Assembly: GCF_030272615.1 (NCBI RefSeq)
Contig: NC_081406.1
Coordinates: 232,614,396 to 232,678,395, forward strand
Source of the DNA: Cryptomeria japonica
Lineage: Eukaryota > Streptophyta > Pinopsida > Cupressales > Cupressaceae
Length of the DNA stretch: 64,000 nt
Direction of reading: 5' to 3'
This document shows positions 1 to 10,696 of the stretch, one piece after another. Under the pieces are notes generated by a model. That model saw only the letters and a list, made by a program, of their open reading frames with translations, was not told where the DNA came from and searched no databases. The stretch's first letter is position 1; each line of letters begins with the position of its first letter. The position numbers and the translations under genes are program-made.

Positions 1-700
1 CTTTCATATCTTCTATCTTCCATCCCCCTTTATTGATTGACTTCCATCATCCTTCTTGAGTTTGTGTAGCCCGCTATCACATGACTGAGTATAACGACAT
101 GCCAAAAATATTTGCATTTCATGTAGTTGTACCTGCATTACCACATATAAGCATTTCATACATACATATAGATATCACAATTGCATCACATCCTGCACAC
201 AACACATGTTAGCACATCTTACATTTTTATCATGTAAATAGTTATTTGCATTATCATATTCATCTGCATTTCATACATTCACATTTGCATTGGCATAACA
301 TATTAAAACATATAAGAACAAAAATATTGCATTCCATCATGAAACATCTCATCACATAGGTACACATGCATATAGCTGCCGCAAGGATGAATCTCATATA
401 TATATATAATCATAAGTGTGATGATACAATGATGTCAAAATCATATGGCTACAATCACTCGAAGGTGTCATCATACAAAATGGTACAAAACACTAATACA
501 TAGGGAGCCCTCTAAGACTATGATAAACTCCCTCCCTTGGAGCCGCATGGCCTCGATGGAGTCTGAGCCCTGGAAGGACCCACCCCATGATCATCTCTCC
601 TGACCCCTCTCCCACTCAGTATCCCTCAGCTGTCTCCTGAGTCTAGCCGCATCCCTCTCCAGATCCTGGATCTCATACACCTATCCCTGGAAGATCTCTC

Positions 701-1150
701 TCAAGGATAGTAGCTCATCCCCCATCCCACAACCAATCCTCGTGTCACCCTATCCGGATAGAAGAACCCACTGATCACTCTTGCCAGTACTACTGGTAGT
801 GCTAATCCTGTCCATGTCATGGTATCCCAAGCCATGTGTCCATCCCTCATCTCCAATCTCGGATCCTGGAACATTCGTCTTAGTGCATCTTTGTCTCCCT
901 CTCGATCATAGGGTACTAACTCCCCATCAATCGGTATCCTTAGTATCCTGTAAACATCCTCTAAGGTGAGTGTCATCTCACCCATCGGCAAATGGAAACT
1001 ACAAGTCTCTGAGTGCCATCTCTCAGCCAGTGCAGTCAACAATCCCATGTTCGCCCGAAACTCAGGCACATATAGAATATGTCATAGGCCCATAGCTTGA
1101 ATTGCTTCTCTATCCTTGAATGTCAGCTCTGCTCACAAACTCTAAGTCAA
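701..1150 (-). pseudogene. Antisense plant-mobile-domain (PMD/MAIN-like) remnant
   Basis: The minus strand is open for 122 codons (1069-701) and the same frame continues upstream to about 1150 through one stop. The protein has the signature of the PMD (aminotransferase-like) family: ERWHSETCSFHLPMGEM, then TLEDVYRILRIPIDGE, then a Trp/Gly-rich stretch. In plants this domain occurs in MAIN/MAIL nuclear proteins and in transposon-borne copies. Here it is opposite to the retroelement's gag-pol and lies between pol and the 3' LTR. It is far shorter than a full PMD protein (the C-terminal half is missing), so it is a fragment or a degraded accessory ORF. A second copy at 62577-62960 carries a one-base deletion. 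Function in the element is unknown. Confidence 0.65.
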
Positions 1151-1224
1151 TGGGAATCTCTCTCATGACTCGAGCATAGGTAGGTCCTCATGCAGTCAAG
1201 CAAATCAATTGTGTCAATCATAGT

Positions 1225-1505
1225 GGCATTCCCTGTTCATCACAAAATGTTGCTTTTTATCCTAGTGCTTATGGCATTCTATCCTAGTAACAGTCCCTAT
1301 TCATCACAAAGTGTTGCTTTTTATCCTTGTGGCACTCCCTGTTCATCACAAAGTTTTGCTGATTATCCTAGTGGTACTCCCTGTTCATCACAAAGTACTA
1401 TGTGTTTTGCACTCCCTGTTCATCACAAAGTGCTTCTCTTTTTAGTACTCCCTGTTCATCATAAAGTACTATGTCTTGGTACTCCCTGTTCATCATAAAG
1501 TGCCT
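1225..1505. repeat. Degenerate tandem array, core CTGTTCATCACAAAGT
   Basis: Seven to eight copies of a core reading CTGTTCATCACAAAGT are separated by variable spacers, giving a period of roughly 30-50 bases. A homologous array occurs at 63035-63335 in the second element. An open frame on the plus strand here (1190-1498) only translates the repeat. Confidence 0.85.
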
Positions 1506-1734
1506 CAATCTATCCTATTCTAGGGCCTCTACTTGAGTGTATCCTCTTGAGTAGTTTCCTGATTGGCAATATATGTTCTATTACAAAATTGTCAATCCTA
1601 GCCCTATCTGCTATCCTAGTCTTCCCTAGAGGACCTACTTGAGTGTATCCTCTCAGCAGCTTATCCAATCGACAACGTATGTTCATCATAGAACTATTGA
1701 TTTGTCCTTGAAGATGCAAATGCGCTTACATACT

Positions 1735-1835
1735 GCACAAACGCTACTACATTCATAGAAGCACCTGGCACAAGCACAGATGCGCCTAGCTTACCCAGAC
1801 GTACCTAGCACCAGCACATACGTGCCTTAGCATTT
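1735..1835. repeat. Short array of CAGACG/CAGATGCGCC units
   Basis: Several units of the type CAGAYGCGCCTAGC with AGCACA spacers occur here. The second copy has a longer and cleaner array at 63540-63775. The reverse complement carries the CGTCTGTG core that is repeated in the leader of the same family (54530-54870 and 56075-56265). Confidence 0.6.
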
Positions 1836-2350
1836 TTTTACCCCCACTTGACATTTTTCTAGACATACCTAAAGCATATTTATTATACTACCTAGCATGC
1901 ATTAATGACAATATTTATTGAGATAAAGTACAAAGAGGTTTTGTGGTACTTATCGGCTCTCCTGCATCTGCTAGCCTCTGGAATCGGTGAATGCAATTGA
2001 ATCTATGAACTAATGCCATCGCTATTGGTTGTTGCTGCTCTATTCTCTCTTTGTACTCTGATCTCTTGGATGTGTGGATGACAATGAGGATGTGTTCCCT
2101 CATAGTCTATCTTATATACTACCCTAGCCCTAGTCTCCCGAGCTAGTCTTTGTTATCCTATGACTCTGTCACTCTATCCTATCCGGTCAGTCCATTCTAG
2201 CCTTTCTTTCTTATCGAGAGATTGTCTGTGATCTTTTCAGACATTTTCATCCAATCTCTCGAGGGAGCATATCATTCCCATCTTGGGGCAACTTTGTATC
2301 AGTTCATATTATCTTCTTTGAAACAATATGACAAGATGCATTGTCTCATA

Positions 2351-2361
2351 GAGGGGCAAAA
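2351..2361 (+). promoter_or_regulatory. Polypurine tract of copy A
   Basis: GAGGGGCAAAA sits immediately before the TGTAGACACC start of the LTR. This is the expected place and composition for the primer of plus-strand DNA synthesis. It fixes the element as plus-strand and the LTR as a 3' LTR. Confidence 0.8.
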
Positions 2362-3165
2362 TGTAGACACCTAAAATTGTCCTATCTAATTAAATAAATA
2401 TTTTTATTTATTTAATTATTTTATCCTAATTCTTCTATTAATTAAATAAATCTTTATTTATTTAATTAATTCATTTATCCTCTTCTAGCCTTATTTCTCA
2501 TTTAAATAAATACCTTTATTTATTTAAATTCCCCTTTTCCTAAATTAAATAAATACTTTTATTTATTTAATTGATCCCACTTCTTCTATTAATTAAATAA
2601 ATATTTATTTATTTAATTAATTCATTATCCTTTTCTACTTATGACACATGTCATTCATCTCTTAATTCCTACACTACCCACCCTCTCATTATTTTCTTAT
2701 TTTCTCTACCTACCCTTTAATCATAGCCAACCATTTATCTTTTACACCTCTTAATCTTATCCCTCCATATCTTATAGTGTCTTCTATATAAGGAGATGCT
2801 TCCTTCATTATCAACCCTAATCAATCAATCTACACATTCTATGCATTCTAATAAAGTATCCTAACATTCAAACTTTCATATGCGATCAAGCCTACTTGCA
2901 ACCACATTTCCGTTCTTTGTTGAGCTCTTGTGCACACATAAAATCTGAGAGCAAATATATCAAGCAAGATCAATGGAGATAGGAAGAATGGAGATTCAAA
3001 CCCTATTGGACATGTGATGGTATAATCTTTGTGATTTCATTTGATTTGCATTGTCTTAGGTAATCTTTATATGTTATGGTGGATCTTTGTTGTTGTTAGG
3101 CTAGGGTTTTGTGGTTGAATTCATTTAGTCTTTCAATATTGTTGTTTCCATTTTCACCATAAACA
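2362..3165 (+). mobile_element. 3' LTR of Tat-type element, copy A
   Basis: The LTR starts TGTAGACACC and ends ATAAACA, about 804 bases. It is homologous along its whole length to 53656-54444. A TATA box (TATATAAGG) lies at 2785-2793, so U3 is about 420 bases. U3 contains five AT-rich palindromes. Just beyond the end the sequence changes to an unrelated older element, which marks the insertion border. Confidence 0.88.
2386..2622. repeat. Five consecutive AT-rich palindromes in the LTR U3
   Basis: Near-perfect inverted repeats of about 30 bases of the type TTAAATAAA...TTTATTTAA occur at about 2388-2417, 2438-2471, 2499-2529, 2542-2572 and 2588-2621, with unrelated spacers. The same five are in the other LTR at 53681-53912, with a few substitutions. 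They could form hairpins or cruciforms upstream of the TATA box. Confidence 0.85.
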
Positions 3166-3382
3166 CTAGCTTCTCACTTTTTTGTTTGTATGATCATGTG
3201 TTTGAATGGATTGTGGCATCATCATTATCATGGAAAAGGAGACACATGAGTAGTTTTCATACATATCATCTTCATTTTTCATTCTTACATAATCTTTGTA
3301 TGTCTAGAATGGAAAGAATTTTGCATGTATATATGGATTTTATTCTTCCTAAGGAGAGATAAGAGGTTTTCAAGCATAGGAT
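3166..3382 (+). mobile_element. Fragment of older LTR element, 3' internal region
   Basis: This piece aligns with about 46010-46250, sharing TTGTTTGTATG, GCATCATCAT and TTCTTCCTAAGG in order. It continues after the nested element at 12921, where the alignment resumes at about 46250. It is interrupted on the left by Tat copy A and on the right by the Sirevirus-like element, and ends with the target duplication AGGAT (3378-3382). No coding motif is visible. Confidence 0.6.
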
Positions 3383-5227
3383 TGTTAGAATTAGGGAACA
3401 CTGAGAGGGGGGGGGGGGGTGAATCAAAGATCTACCAGATTTTAAATCCACAAACTTATTCTTTATCCACTAGTTAGCAATGCACAGTAGAAAAGAAGAT
3501 AAACATGCAAAAAAGAATACACAAATCCACAACACCAAAATTTTTACATGGAAACCCAAAAAGGGAAATACCATGATGGAGCTGGAACCCACAATATTCA
3601 TATACTATGGATAGGAGTACATAAATATTATATAGATAGGGAAGGCACTTGCATTCAGGCTCACTGCTTAGATCTCACTACTCAATTACAATTGCCCAGA
3701 AGGCTACAACATTGAGGGAAGTCTCACTGACTTACAATTTTATTTAAATGAGGAAATACAATGAAATGAACTCTCAAATAGAATCTCATAATGCAATAAT
3801 GAGTTTTGATTAAGAATTGAATCTCTGATTGTCTTCACTCTGCAAATACCCTATCTCTGTCAACTACCGGTTGGTCTAAAAGCAAAGTGCACATGTGAAA
3901 TTACGCTCAATCGCACCAAAATGGATCACCACTCTATTAACACACCCAAAATAAATCACCAAACTTATCTTATATATCTGGTCTTAACACAAAAGAAACC
4001 TCCTTGAAGTTGGCTTCAAGAAGTGTAACATATAGCTCCAGGTCGACTTCAATCTTGAACAAAACTGATGAGGGCACAACCCAAGAAATAAAAAATACAT
4101 AGTAATTTACAATAAAATACTCAAAAGATTTTATTATTATTATCTACAAAAATGCGGATTACAAATATGTTAACATGCAAATACAATCTAGAGGAATAAA
4201 CCTCACAGAATGCAATACAACAACATATAGAGTTTTTTGGAAGACCCTTACAATTCAAAAAACACAACTCCCAAACTCACTCTTCCTAAAAATCACATCC
4301 TAAAAACTAAATCACAAGTTTCCTCAATGAATCCTAAATAGCCTTATCCCATCTTGGAGCCAAAATTATAATTTCATAAATTACCATTTGGCGAACAATT
4401 GCCAAAACATTAAATTGGAAATATGAAAATACAGCTAGATTCGAAAATTGAAACTTTCCAAAAAATTGTCCAACTTTTGGTAGCCATAACTTTTGATTCG
4501 GGAAACAAATTTATGAACCGTTTGAAGAATTGAAAAGCTAATTCCTGCCATTTTTGGGCCCAGTTGACACCATTTAATGCCTCAAATCTGACTTGGAAGA
4601 TTTTTTTTTGGTTTTTTGAGAAATTGAAACTTTAATAACTTTCAAACCGTTAACACTTTTGACCTAATTCTTTTGCCAATGAGCTTATTTTTCCTTCCTT
4701 AATCTTCCTATAAATTTTGGGCTCCATCCGTTTTCAAATAGAAACCTGCTATTTTGAGTAGTCAGCAAGAAAAAATAAATTTATAATTCTGAGAGTTGGG
4801 ATCTCTCATTATTCCAAATGCGTATCCATAACTGCAAAAACATTAAAAGAAAACTAAACACAAAACAAAATTATTTTTGGGTGATGCAGGATTACCCTTA
4901 CACCACCATATGCTCCTACATCAAAACCATATCATCGGACAAAAAGATTACAATCACACGCTTCCTAAGGGTCTTCCCAATCACCAAGATCATATAAACA
5001 ATCACCAAAAATACCGCAATCATCAAACATCATTCCAGATCAAAACATTACCGAAATACCCTATTTTACAAGTTAACTGCCTATCGGTTAACTCCATCTT
5101 CTGGATAAGATCAATCGCAACCGCTAGATCAAATCATCGAGAAGAATCTCCATCAATGACAACCCTAGACAAATATGCAACTACCAAAAGTCACCTAAAA
5201 TCATCAAATGAGTTTCAATTGCCAATA
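3383..5227 (-). repeat. 3' LTR of the Sirevirus-like element (split by a solo LTR)
   Basis: Aligned with the other LTR (11948-12915) over its full length once the 858-base insert at 4066-4923 is removed, leaving about 985 bases. On the plus strand it starts TGTTAGAATTAGGG and has a run of 13 Gs (3407-3419). The inner end is AATTGCCAATA, where the partner reads AATTTCAAACA. Confidence 0.85.
4066..4923 (-). mobile_element. Solo LTR of a chromovirus-like Ty3/gypsy family
   Basis: Interrupts the 3' LTR of the Sirevirus-like element. On the minus strand it starts TGATGTAGGAGC and ends GTGCCCTCATCA. That start matches the TGATGCAGGAGC start of the chromovirus LTRs at 18632 and 24067, although the bodies differ. 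The flanks are AAAAC on the left and (A)AAAC on the right; removal restores the sequence of the partner LTR. The exact border is uncertain by one base. No internal region is present, so LTR-LTR recombination probably removed it. Confidence 0.75.
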
Positions 5228-5245
5228 ATCTCCCCATTTGGCATT
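5228..5245 (-). promoter_or_regulatory. Polypurine tract of the Sirevirus-like element
   Basis: On the minus strand CCAAATGGGGAGAT lies directly before the 3' LTR. The same tract precedes every LTR of the array at 14573-36580. An additional TTAGGGGGAG-type tract is at 5318-5328. Confidence 0.75.
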
Positions 5246-7455
5246 AATGGCAACATGTGTAAAATGGCTAAGTGTTGAAGCCTGTACATCAGATGAAAGA
5301 ATAAAAGAATTCTAAGGCTCCCCCTTAGATCAAAAATCCAAAAAATTTCATTACACCAGATTGTACACTCCATACATACAACTAGCCTGTACATTTTTCA
5401 CCTCATCTTTCCTCCTTTGACAACAATGCCAAAGATAGGGTGTGCATCAAAATTGCCTATACATATATAAACATTCACTGGATAATCAAATTTATACATG
5501 TTTTAGTGTATCTGCATATGCCATCTTAAGGAACCCAAGATATGTGTTCCATCCTTCTCACAACTTCTTCAAAATTGAAACAAAACCATTCAAAACTTAA
5601 GCATGAAATTCTATAGTCACAATCTCAGTAATAGTCTCCTGAGACATGTTTTGAATGTAGTCTATCTTATGATACACTAAGGTGTCCAATCGGGGACCAA
5701 TTAGGTTTTAGAGTTCACTTGTCCACCTGATCATCCTCTCCTTCTCCTTCTCAAAATTCCTAATCTTCTCGGTGATATTCAAAATTTGTCCTTCAATACT
5801 ACCAGTTAAATTACGTATAGGAGCATAAGCCTGAGAAATATGAGCTAACTGCCCTCTATAATTATCTATCTACTTGTCTATCTCAGTAGTAAAATTGGCC
5901 GAAATTAGACAAGACAAATTTTATCGCGTTATGCTAAGGCCGCATCAATTAGTTTTAACTCCTTATCTAGCTAGGTCTTATCATTACTAATCTTTTTAAA
6001 AAATGTTTAAACATTAGCATCTCTAAATTTCTCCATAGCTTGTCGGGTTGATTCCTTTGTCAAAGAATCAAATTGGGTGGATATATGTTCAATTAAGTTA
6101 TGAAGCTTACTGAATGAACTGGTGTTTGCATCAAGTTGTAGTTCTGGTACCACCTATTCCAAAACTTTAACCGATTTTTCAATCAGTCTCTTCTCTTCAG
6201 ATTCTGACTATGCTAACTCTTGACTCGCTTGTGCTTGAAGTGCAGCAACAACAACCATTCTCTCTTCCAGAGACATTTGATTGAAGGGTTTATCAAAACT
6301 GATATTGAACTACAGAAAACTCCCTTGGCTTTGAATTTTAGCTGTGTCATCAATTTCCATAAGAATTAGAGTCTCCATTGCCTTACCCTTTCCTCTATCC
6401 GGTTTTGCTTGTTTCTCTTCTTCCCTCTTCTTTTCCTCAACTGCTCCGGATTTGACTTCTTTAGGTGCATCTTGTGCATTGGTGTCACCACTTGGTGCAC
6501 CATCCTCTACCTCTGCTGATTTATCATTTTCTTTTGTAGGATCAACTTTGACAGTATCCAAAACTTGTTGCTCCCCAACATCCTGAGTATCCTTTTCCTT
6601 ATTTCCATCATTAACCTGAGGATTTTTTGACTGAGTGGCTTCATATTGTGATAAAGTTTCTACAAGCCGGTTCTGAATAAGAAACTTATTCTAGATTTTA
6701 TTGGTTTCTCTCCTTATTTCTCCAACTCGGCCAACCATCAGAGTATTGACTCTGTGCTTTCTCCTAAATTCCTTTTTATTTGGTAACAAAATTAATCTAT
6801 CAATTTCCTCTATAGTGATATTGGTGCATTGATTAACCAGTTCACTCTCCTTTATTTCTCTATCCATTTGGCTAGTAGGTTTTCTCCTAGCATCAATTAG
6901 GTTTTACAAATCTTTGGGAAGATATTTTTCTAATTCAATCAATGCTTTACTAAATACATCCATGTACAAAATTACAGCTTCCTCAGTTTGTCTTTGATCC
7001 TTATCATCCATATTTGCATAAAATAGAGAGATGTTCTTCAAATTTCCATCTTTAATAATTTCATCAATCAAATCTTAAATAAATAAAAGAGGAACAATAT
7101 GATACTCTATTTTAGAAGTCTTCATCTTACCAGATTCTATAGCCTCATCCAAGTCTGATTTTGTCTTCTTTCCCCTATTAGGATTTCTTGTCAGTATAGG
7201 ATCAATTTTTTCCTTCTTCTCCTTTGTATCTTTCTTCTCACCACCAGATTGGGGTTTTTGGATCACTCTAGCAAATTCTCCTTTCTTTGGTACCTTGGGA
7301 ATGTCTGTTTCTAATTCAATCTCAGATTACACCGGAGAAACTACTACATATTCTCTTTGAGTTTTCCATCTTCTTCCTCAGATTACCTTTACTCTTAGCA
7401 GATGCACTATAGGGTTTAGCTTTAGCAGGAGGTGTCTTCACTAGAGTAGGAGAAG

Positions 7456-8949
7456 TGTTGGCATTATGTGAACTGGTATGAGGACATAATGACATTGTAT
7501 GTTTTCATTGATGTCAATATGCTGAAGAGGTGAGAACCGACATTTGTGCCAAAGTGAAGCGGTGTGCTTGTTCAAGGTGAACTAGCATATGGTTATGGGA
7601 ACTGGCACATGGAAGTGTTGTATGACTACCGGTTGGTAGTCTCAACTTCAGGGTTTCCAGTTTAAGTGCTTCAAGCCTGTGTGGCTCAACCGGTGACATT
7701 GTGTGATGAGTTAGCATTATAATGAAGAACAGATCATGTTGCCACATCAGCCTTGTGCGCGTGAAGGATCTTGCATGAAGGATATTGTTCCTGTCTACCT
7801 CGGGAATGTGTGAAGTCTGTAAAACGGTGATAATGTGTGATGGGTTATCGGCCACCATGAAATCAGTGAAAATGGACGATGGAGAATGTCTTGAGATTGG
7901 ATCAAGACTGTTGCAATTAATGGAGTGTTCTCAATGGTCAAGATTGAACCGTTTGAATTCCTTAACCTAATAGGTTTAGGGTTTAGGGTTTATGCTACCG
8001 ACCTATCTGTTTTCCTATAAGGTTGATGTTGTATCTCTTTTTGAGGTTGTTGGAAAAAGTTGTGTGTGTGTATCCAAGAGAAGGGATACGTGATTCTTGC
8101 CAGACCAAAAAGGAGAGAAGTGATACCTGTAGAGTGTAATTCTAGAAGGTGAAGAGGAGCTTAAGCGGATCTGCATTGGCATTGAGTGCTGTTACCAAAT
8201 CATTGTAATACCTATTGATCTCTAACCACCTCAACAGTTGGAAAATCCCTTAATAGGGTAGCCTTAACCAGCTTGCTATAAATCCTTTAACAGGGCAATT
8301 CAAAGCTATTAAGTTCAAAATCCTTTAGCTATTGAGTTCTTGAAATCCTCTAACAAGGTAATCTTTAACAGGGTTTAACCCTTAACCGGGTATTGTAGCC
8401 ATCCCTTAACCGAGTGATCTTTAACATGATCGGTTCCTAGAAGAACCTATTGTAATGTCTCTAACCGGACAAGGCTCCTACCAAAGTGGACTTCTAAAGA
8501 GTTCAAAGATAGCTTATGGGTATTCATCCCCATCATGGTTTTTCCTAGTTGGGTTTCCACATGAAAAATATGTGTGTCATGTGTGATGCTTTTATCTTGT
8601 GATGCTTTCCTATTGTCTGTCAAGCATATGATGGTTCTGTGTTTTATGCCTGTCAATAAAACATGTTGAACTAGTTGTTATTATGATTTGATGATAGATT
8701 ACCTATTTATGCATAAGGGTGAAATGGTAGTGTAGTCTTGAGTTGAGTGAAAAGCTAAGTGAGTAACCGGTTAATGCTTGTTCTTAGCTTTACCGGTTGC
8801 ACTATGTTTCAAACCGATGTCACTGCTTGCCAGCCATTTGAAGTGTTTGTTGTCAAACCAGTTTAGGACTGTATTTTTGTCTGTACTGATTCACCCCCCC
8901 CCCCTTCTCAATACCGGGTTACTACTATCCGTTCATCATTGAGTTATCA
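7456..8949 (+). mobile_element. Solo Sirevirus-like LTR inside the env-like ORF
   Basis: Starts TGTTGGCATTATG, ends GAGTTATCA, 1,494 bases, with AGAAG on both sides (7451-7455 and 8950-8954). Removing it and one AGAAG restores the env-like reading frame exactly (ITRPSPTLV across the join). Near the right end is TTCA followed by 11 Cs, the family hallmark. It lies in the opposite orientation to its host element. It is about 500 bases longer than its relatives, partly because of an internal repeat at 8225-8440. Confidence 0.88.
8225..8440. repeat. Imperfect TTAACMGGGT repeats within the solo LTR
   Basis: Seven or so degenerate units of the type ATCCCTTAACMGGGTARYC (for example at 8247, 8286, 8351, 8370, 8401) follow each other at about 20-45-base spacing. 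I do not see them in the other LTRs of the family. Confidence 0.6.
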
Positions 8950-10696
8950 AGAAGGTCTTGTTATCTTCACCTTAACAGGAGCAGGTGAAGTCTTTTTCTT
9001 TTTTTCTTTCTCATCTACATCCCTCATAGCTCTAGAAGATCTAACTCTCTCCTGGGGATGTCCTTCTTTGACAAGAATGTCTTCTACTATTTTTGCAACC
9101 TTCCTTTTCCTTGCCAGTTCAAAGAACTTGGAGTGAAACTCCATTGATTTCTCCTTGCAGGTTCTAAACCTTTCTTCTTTGGTGTCTAATGAAGCTTGTA
9201 AAAAATGTTATGCATAGGCATCCAAAGTAGCTCCATCAACTTCATATCCCATAGGAAATATCCATACCATCTGGGGTTGAACTGCTTCCATAAGACATTC
9301 ATCTTTGTTCACCATAAAGTAGATTGTCCCCTCATATTTCTTTACAATTTATTTGGGGATTCTGACTCTCTATTTCATTTTATCTTGAAAGGTCTTAAAG
9401 AAATCCCACAAAGTAGCATTCTGATTATCCTTGTTGCCAAGTCTATCAATCCCCTAATTTATTTGTTGAGCCATCAATCTGCTAAAAGACCATTGTACTC
9501 TAACGGTTCCAGAGATTTGATTCATGAAGTACAACGCAAGACAGATAACCAAAGAACCAAATTTGAAGACATTCTTTTTATCCTATTTAATTTTCTTCAG
9601 ATTTATCATTAATTTTTCCAATAGCACATTGAACAATTCATAATGAGCATCTTCTTTGATCATTCGATAGGTTGCATGAATAGTAGTGCTGGATATAAAA
9701 TTTAGTCTGTTAGACTAATATACCTTGTAGCCAATCGCCATTGCAACAAATTTGACATCATCCTCTTTTATTGTGCTGATCTTCATTAATCGCCCATCAA
9801 AATCTGTACTGGTTAGTTTGTTCATGGTAGGGTTTGTTACCTTCCGCAACCCTATCTTTTCACTGGTTTGGTTTAAATACGCTATTGCCCTAATCGCATT
9901 AGCAGTGATCTAGTATGGTTGGTCAAGCCATATGAATTCATCATGGATCCTGCTTAACACATACCTTACCTATTCCTTCTCATCAAACATCGAAAAGTTT
10001 ACAAATTGTGTGAAACCATTTCTTTGCAACTACGCAAATTCTGGGTTGGGATTGCTAGTCTCATCCACGATCCTGTTAGTATACAAGTCCAAGATGTCCT
10101 TAGAGTCAGTTTCTTCAATTTCACTGTTAATTTAGGCTCGAACATCATCGACGTGCAATACACCATGCAAAATGAAAGAAAAATCTCTAACCGCGACAAC
10201 TTCCATGGATTTGTAAGGGTGTTTCTTGAATATAGGATGTGTCCTATCCTTGACCTCAACAACCAATGGAGTAGAAATGGAAGATGCAGATGCCATTTCA
10301 AATTCTCAGAAAATCACTTAGAAAATGTTCTTCGAAAAGTACCTCAACCAACTAACAGATTCCCTAGATCACTCGCCAAATCACTTTTAGCTCTCTGATC
10401 TCTTGAAAACTTTCATCACCTTTTTCTTCAGCTCGAAAACACTATTAACAAAGTGAAGAATTATTCTCGTATTCACCTTTTTAACTTTGCAAACCCTAAT
10501 TTTAATTTGAAATAAATGCACCTCAAATATTCAACCAGATGCCCTCTTTCACTACCGGATGCTGAAGTCAGCCATCTGAATTTTAGATATCAACTGAAAC
10601 TCAATTCCTCCGATTTCTAATCCATTGACTACATATCTCATCAAGGGGTAGTGCAAGATTTGTGTTGGTTTGTCTCCCCCTAAGGCAAAACGTTCT

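Larger units (their letters stand above)
1..2361 (+). mobile_element. 3' internal region of a Tat-type Ty3/gypsy retrotransposon (copy A)
   Basis: This stretch matches about 62027-64000 of the window nearly base for base over long runs. There the same sequence lies downstream of gag, protease and an integrase C-terminus, so it is the long region between pol and the 3' LTR. It ends in a purine tract followed by an LTR. The 5' part of this copy lies left of the window. It contains no sense-strand gene; its contents are an antisense PMD-like remnant and two repeat arrays. Long 3' regions with antisense ORFs are known for the Tat lineage; assigning this family to Tat is inference from gag/protease type and layout. 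Confidence 0.8.
5597..10296 (-). pseudogene. Long env-like ORF of the Sirevirus-like element (decayed, interrupted)
   Basis: Starting at an ATG at 10296, the minus strand reads a long protein frame broken by a few stops, nearly all TAG, with a probable frameshift near 5900. Removing the solo LTR at 7456-8949 gives about 1,060 codons. The N-terminal third is a globular module with the motif WLDQPY-x-ITANAIRAIAYL. The middle is a Lys/Pro/Ser-rich linker (KKKKTSPAPVKVKITRPS). The C-terminal part is a coiled coil ending EFHA. It occupies the position of the Sirevirus env-like gene but I see no convincing signal peptide or transmembrane segment. The C-terminal coil is homologous to the small ORFs of the array. 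Function is unknown. Confidence 0.6.

Noticed and set aside
1190-1498. 102-codon plus-strand open frame with Ser/Gln/Tyr repeats
   Set aside because: It is the translation of the GTTCATCACAAAGT tandem array; the frame is not kept in the second copy.
1225-1505. CRISPR-like array (repeats with variable spacers)
   Set aside because: Plant nuclear sequence within a retrotransposon; repeats are degenerate, spacers uneven and no cas genes exist.
6344-6586. 80-codon plus-strand ORF with a hydrophobic start
   Set aside because: Opposite strand of the Lys/Glu-rich env-like ORF; its composition follows from that.
7969-7993. Telomere-like TTTAGGG units (about three)
   Set aside because: Only three units inside a solo LTR; too short for an interstitial telomere and common by chance in plant promoters.
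9932-10398. Plus-strand ORFs of 67 and 130 codons
   Set aside because: They are antisense to the N-terminal module of the env-like ORF, which has the better protein-like sequence and correct orientation for the element.
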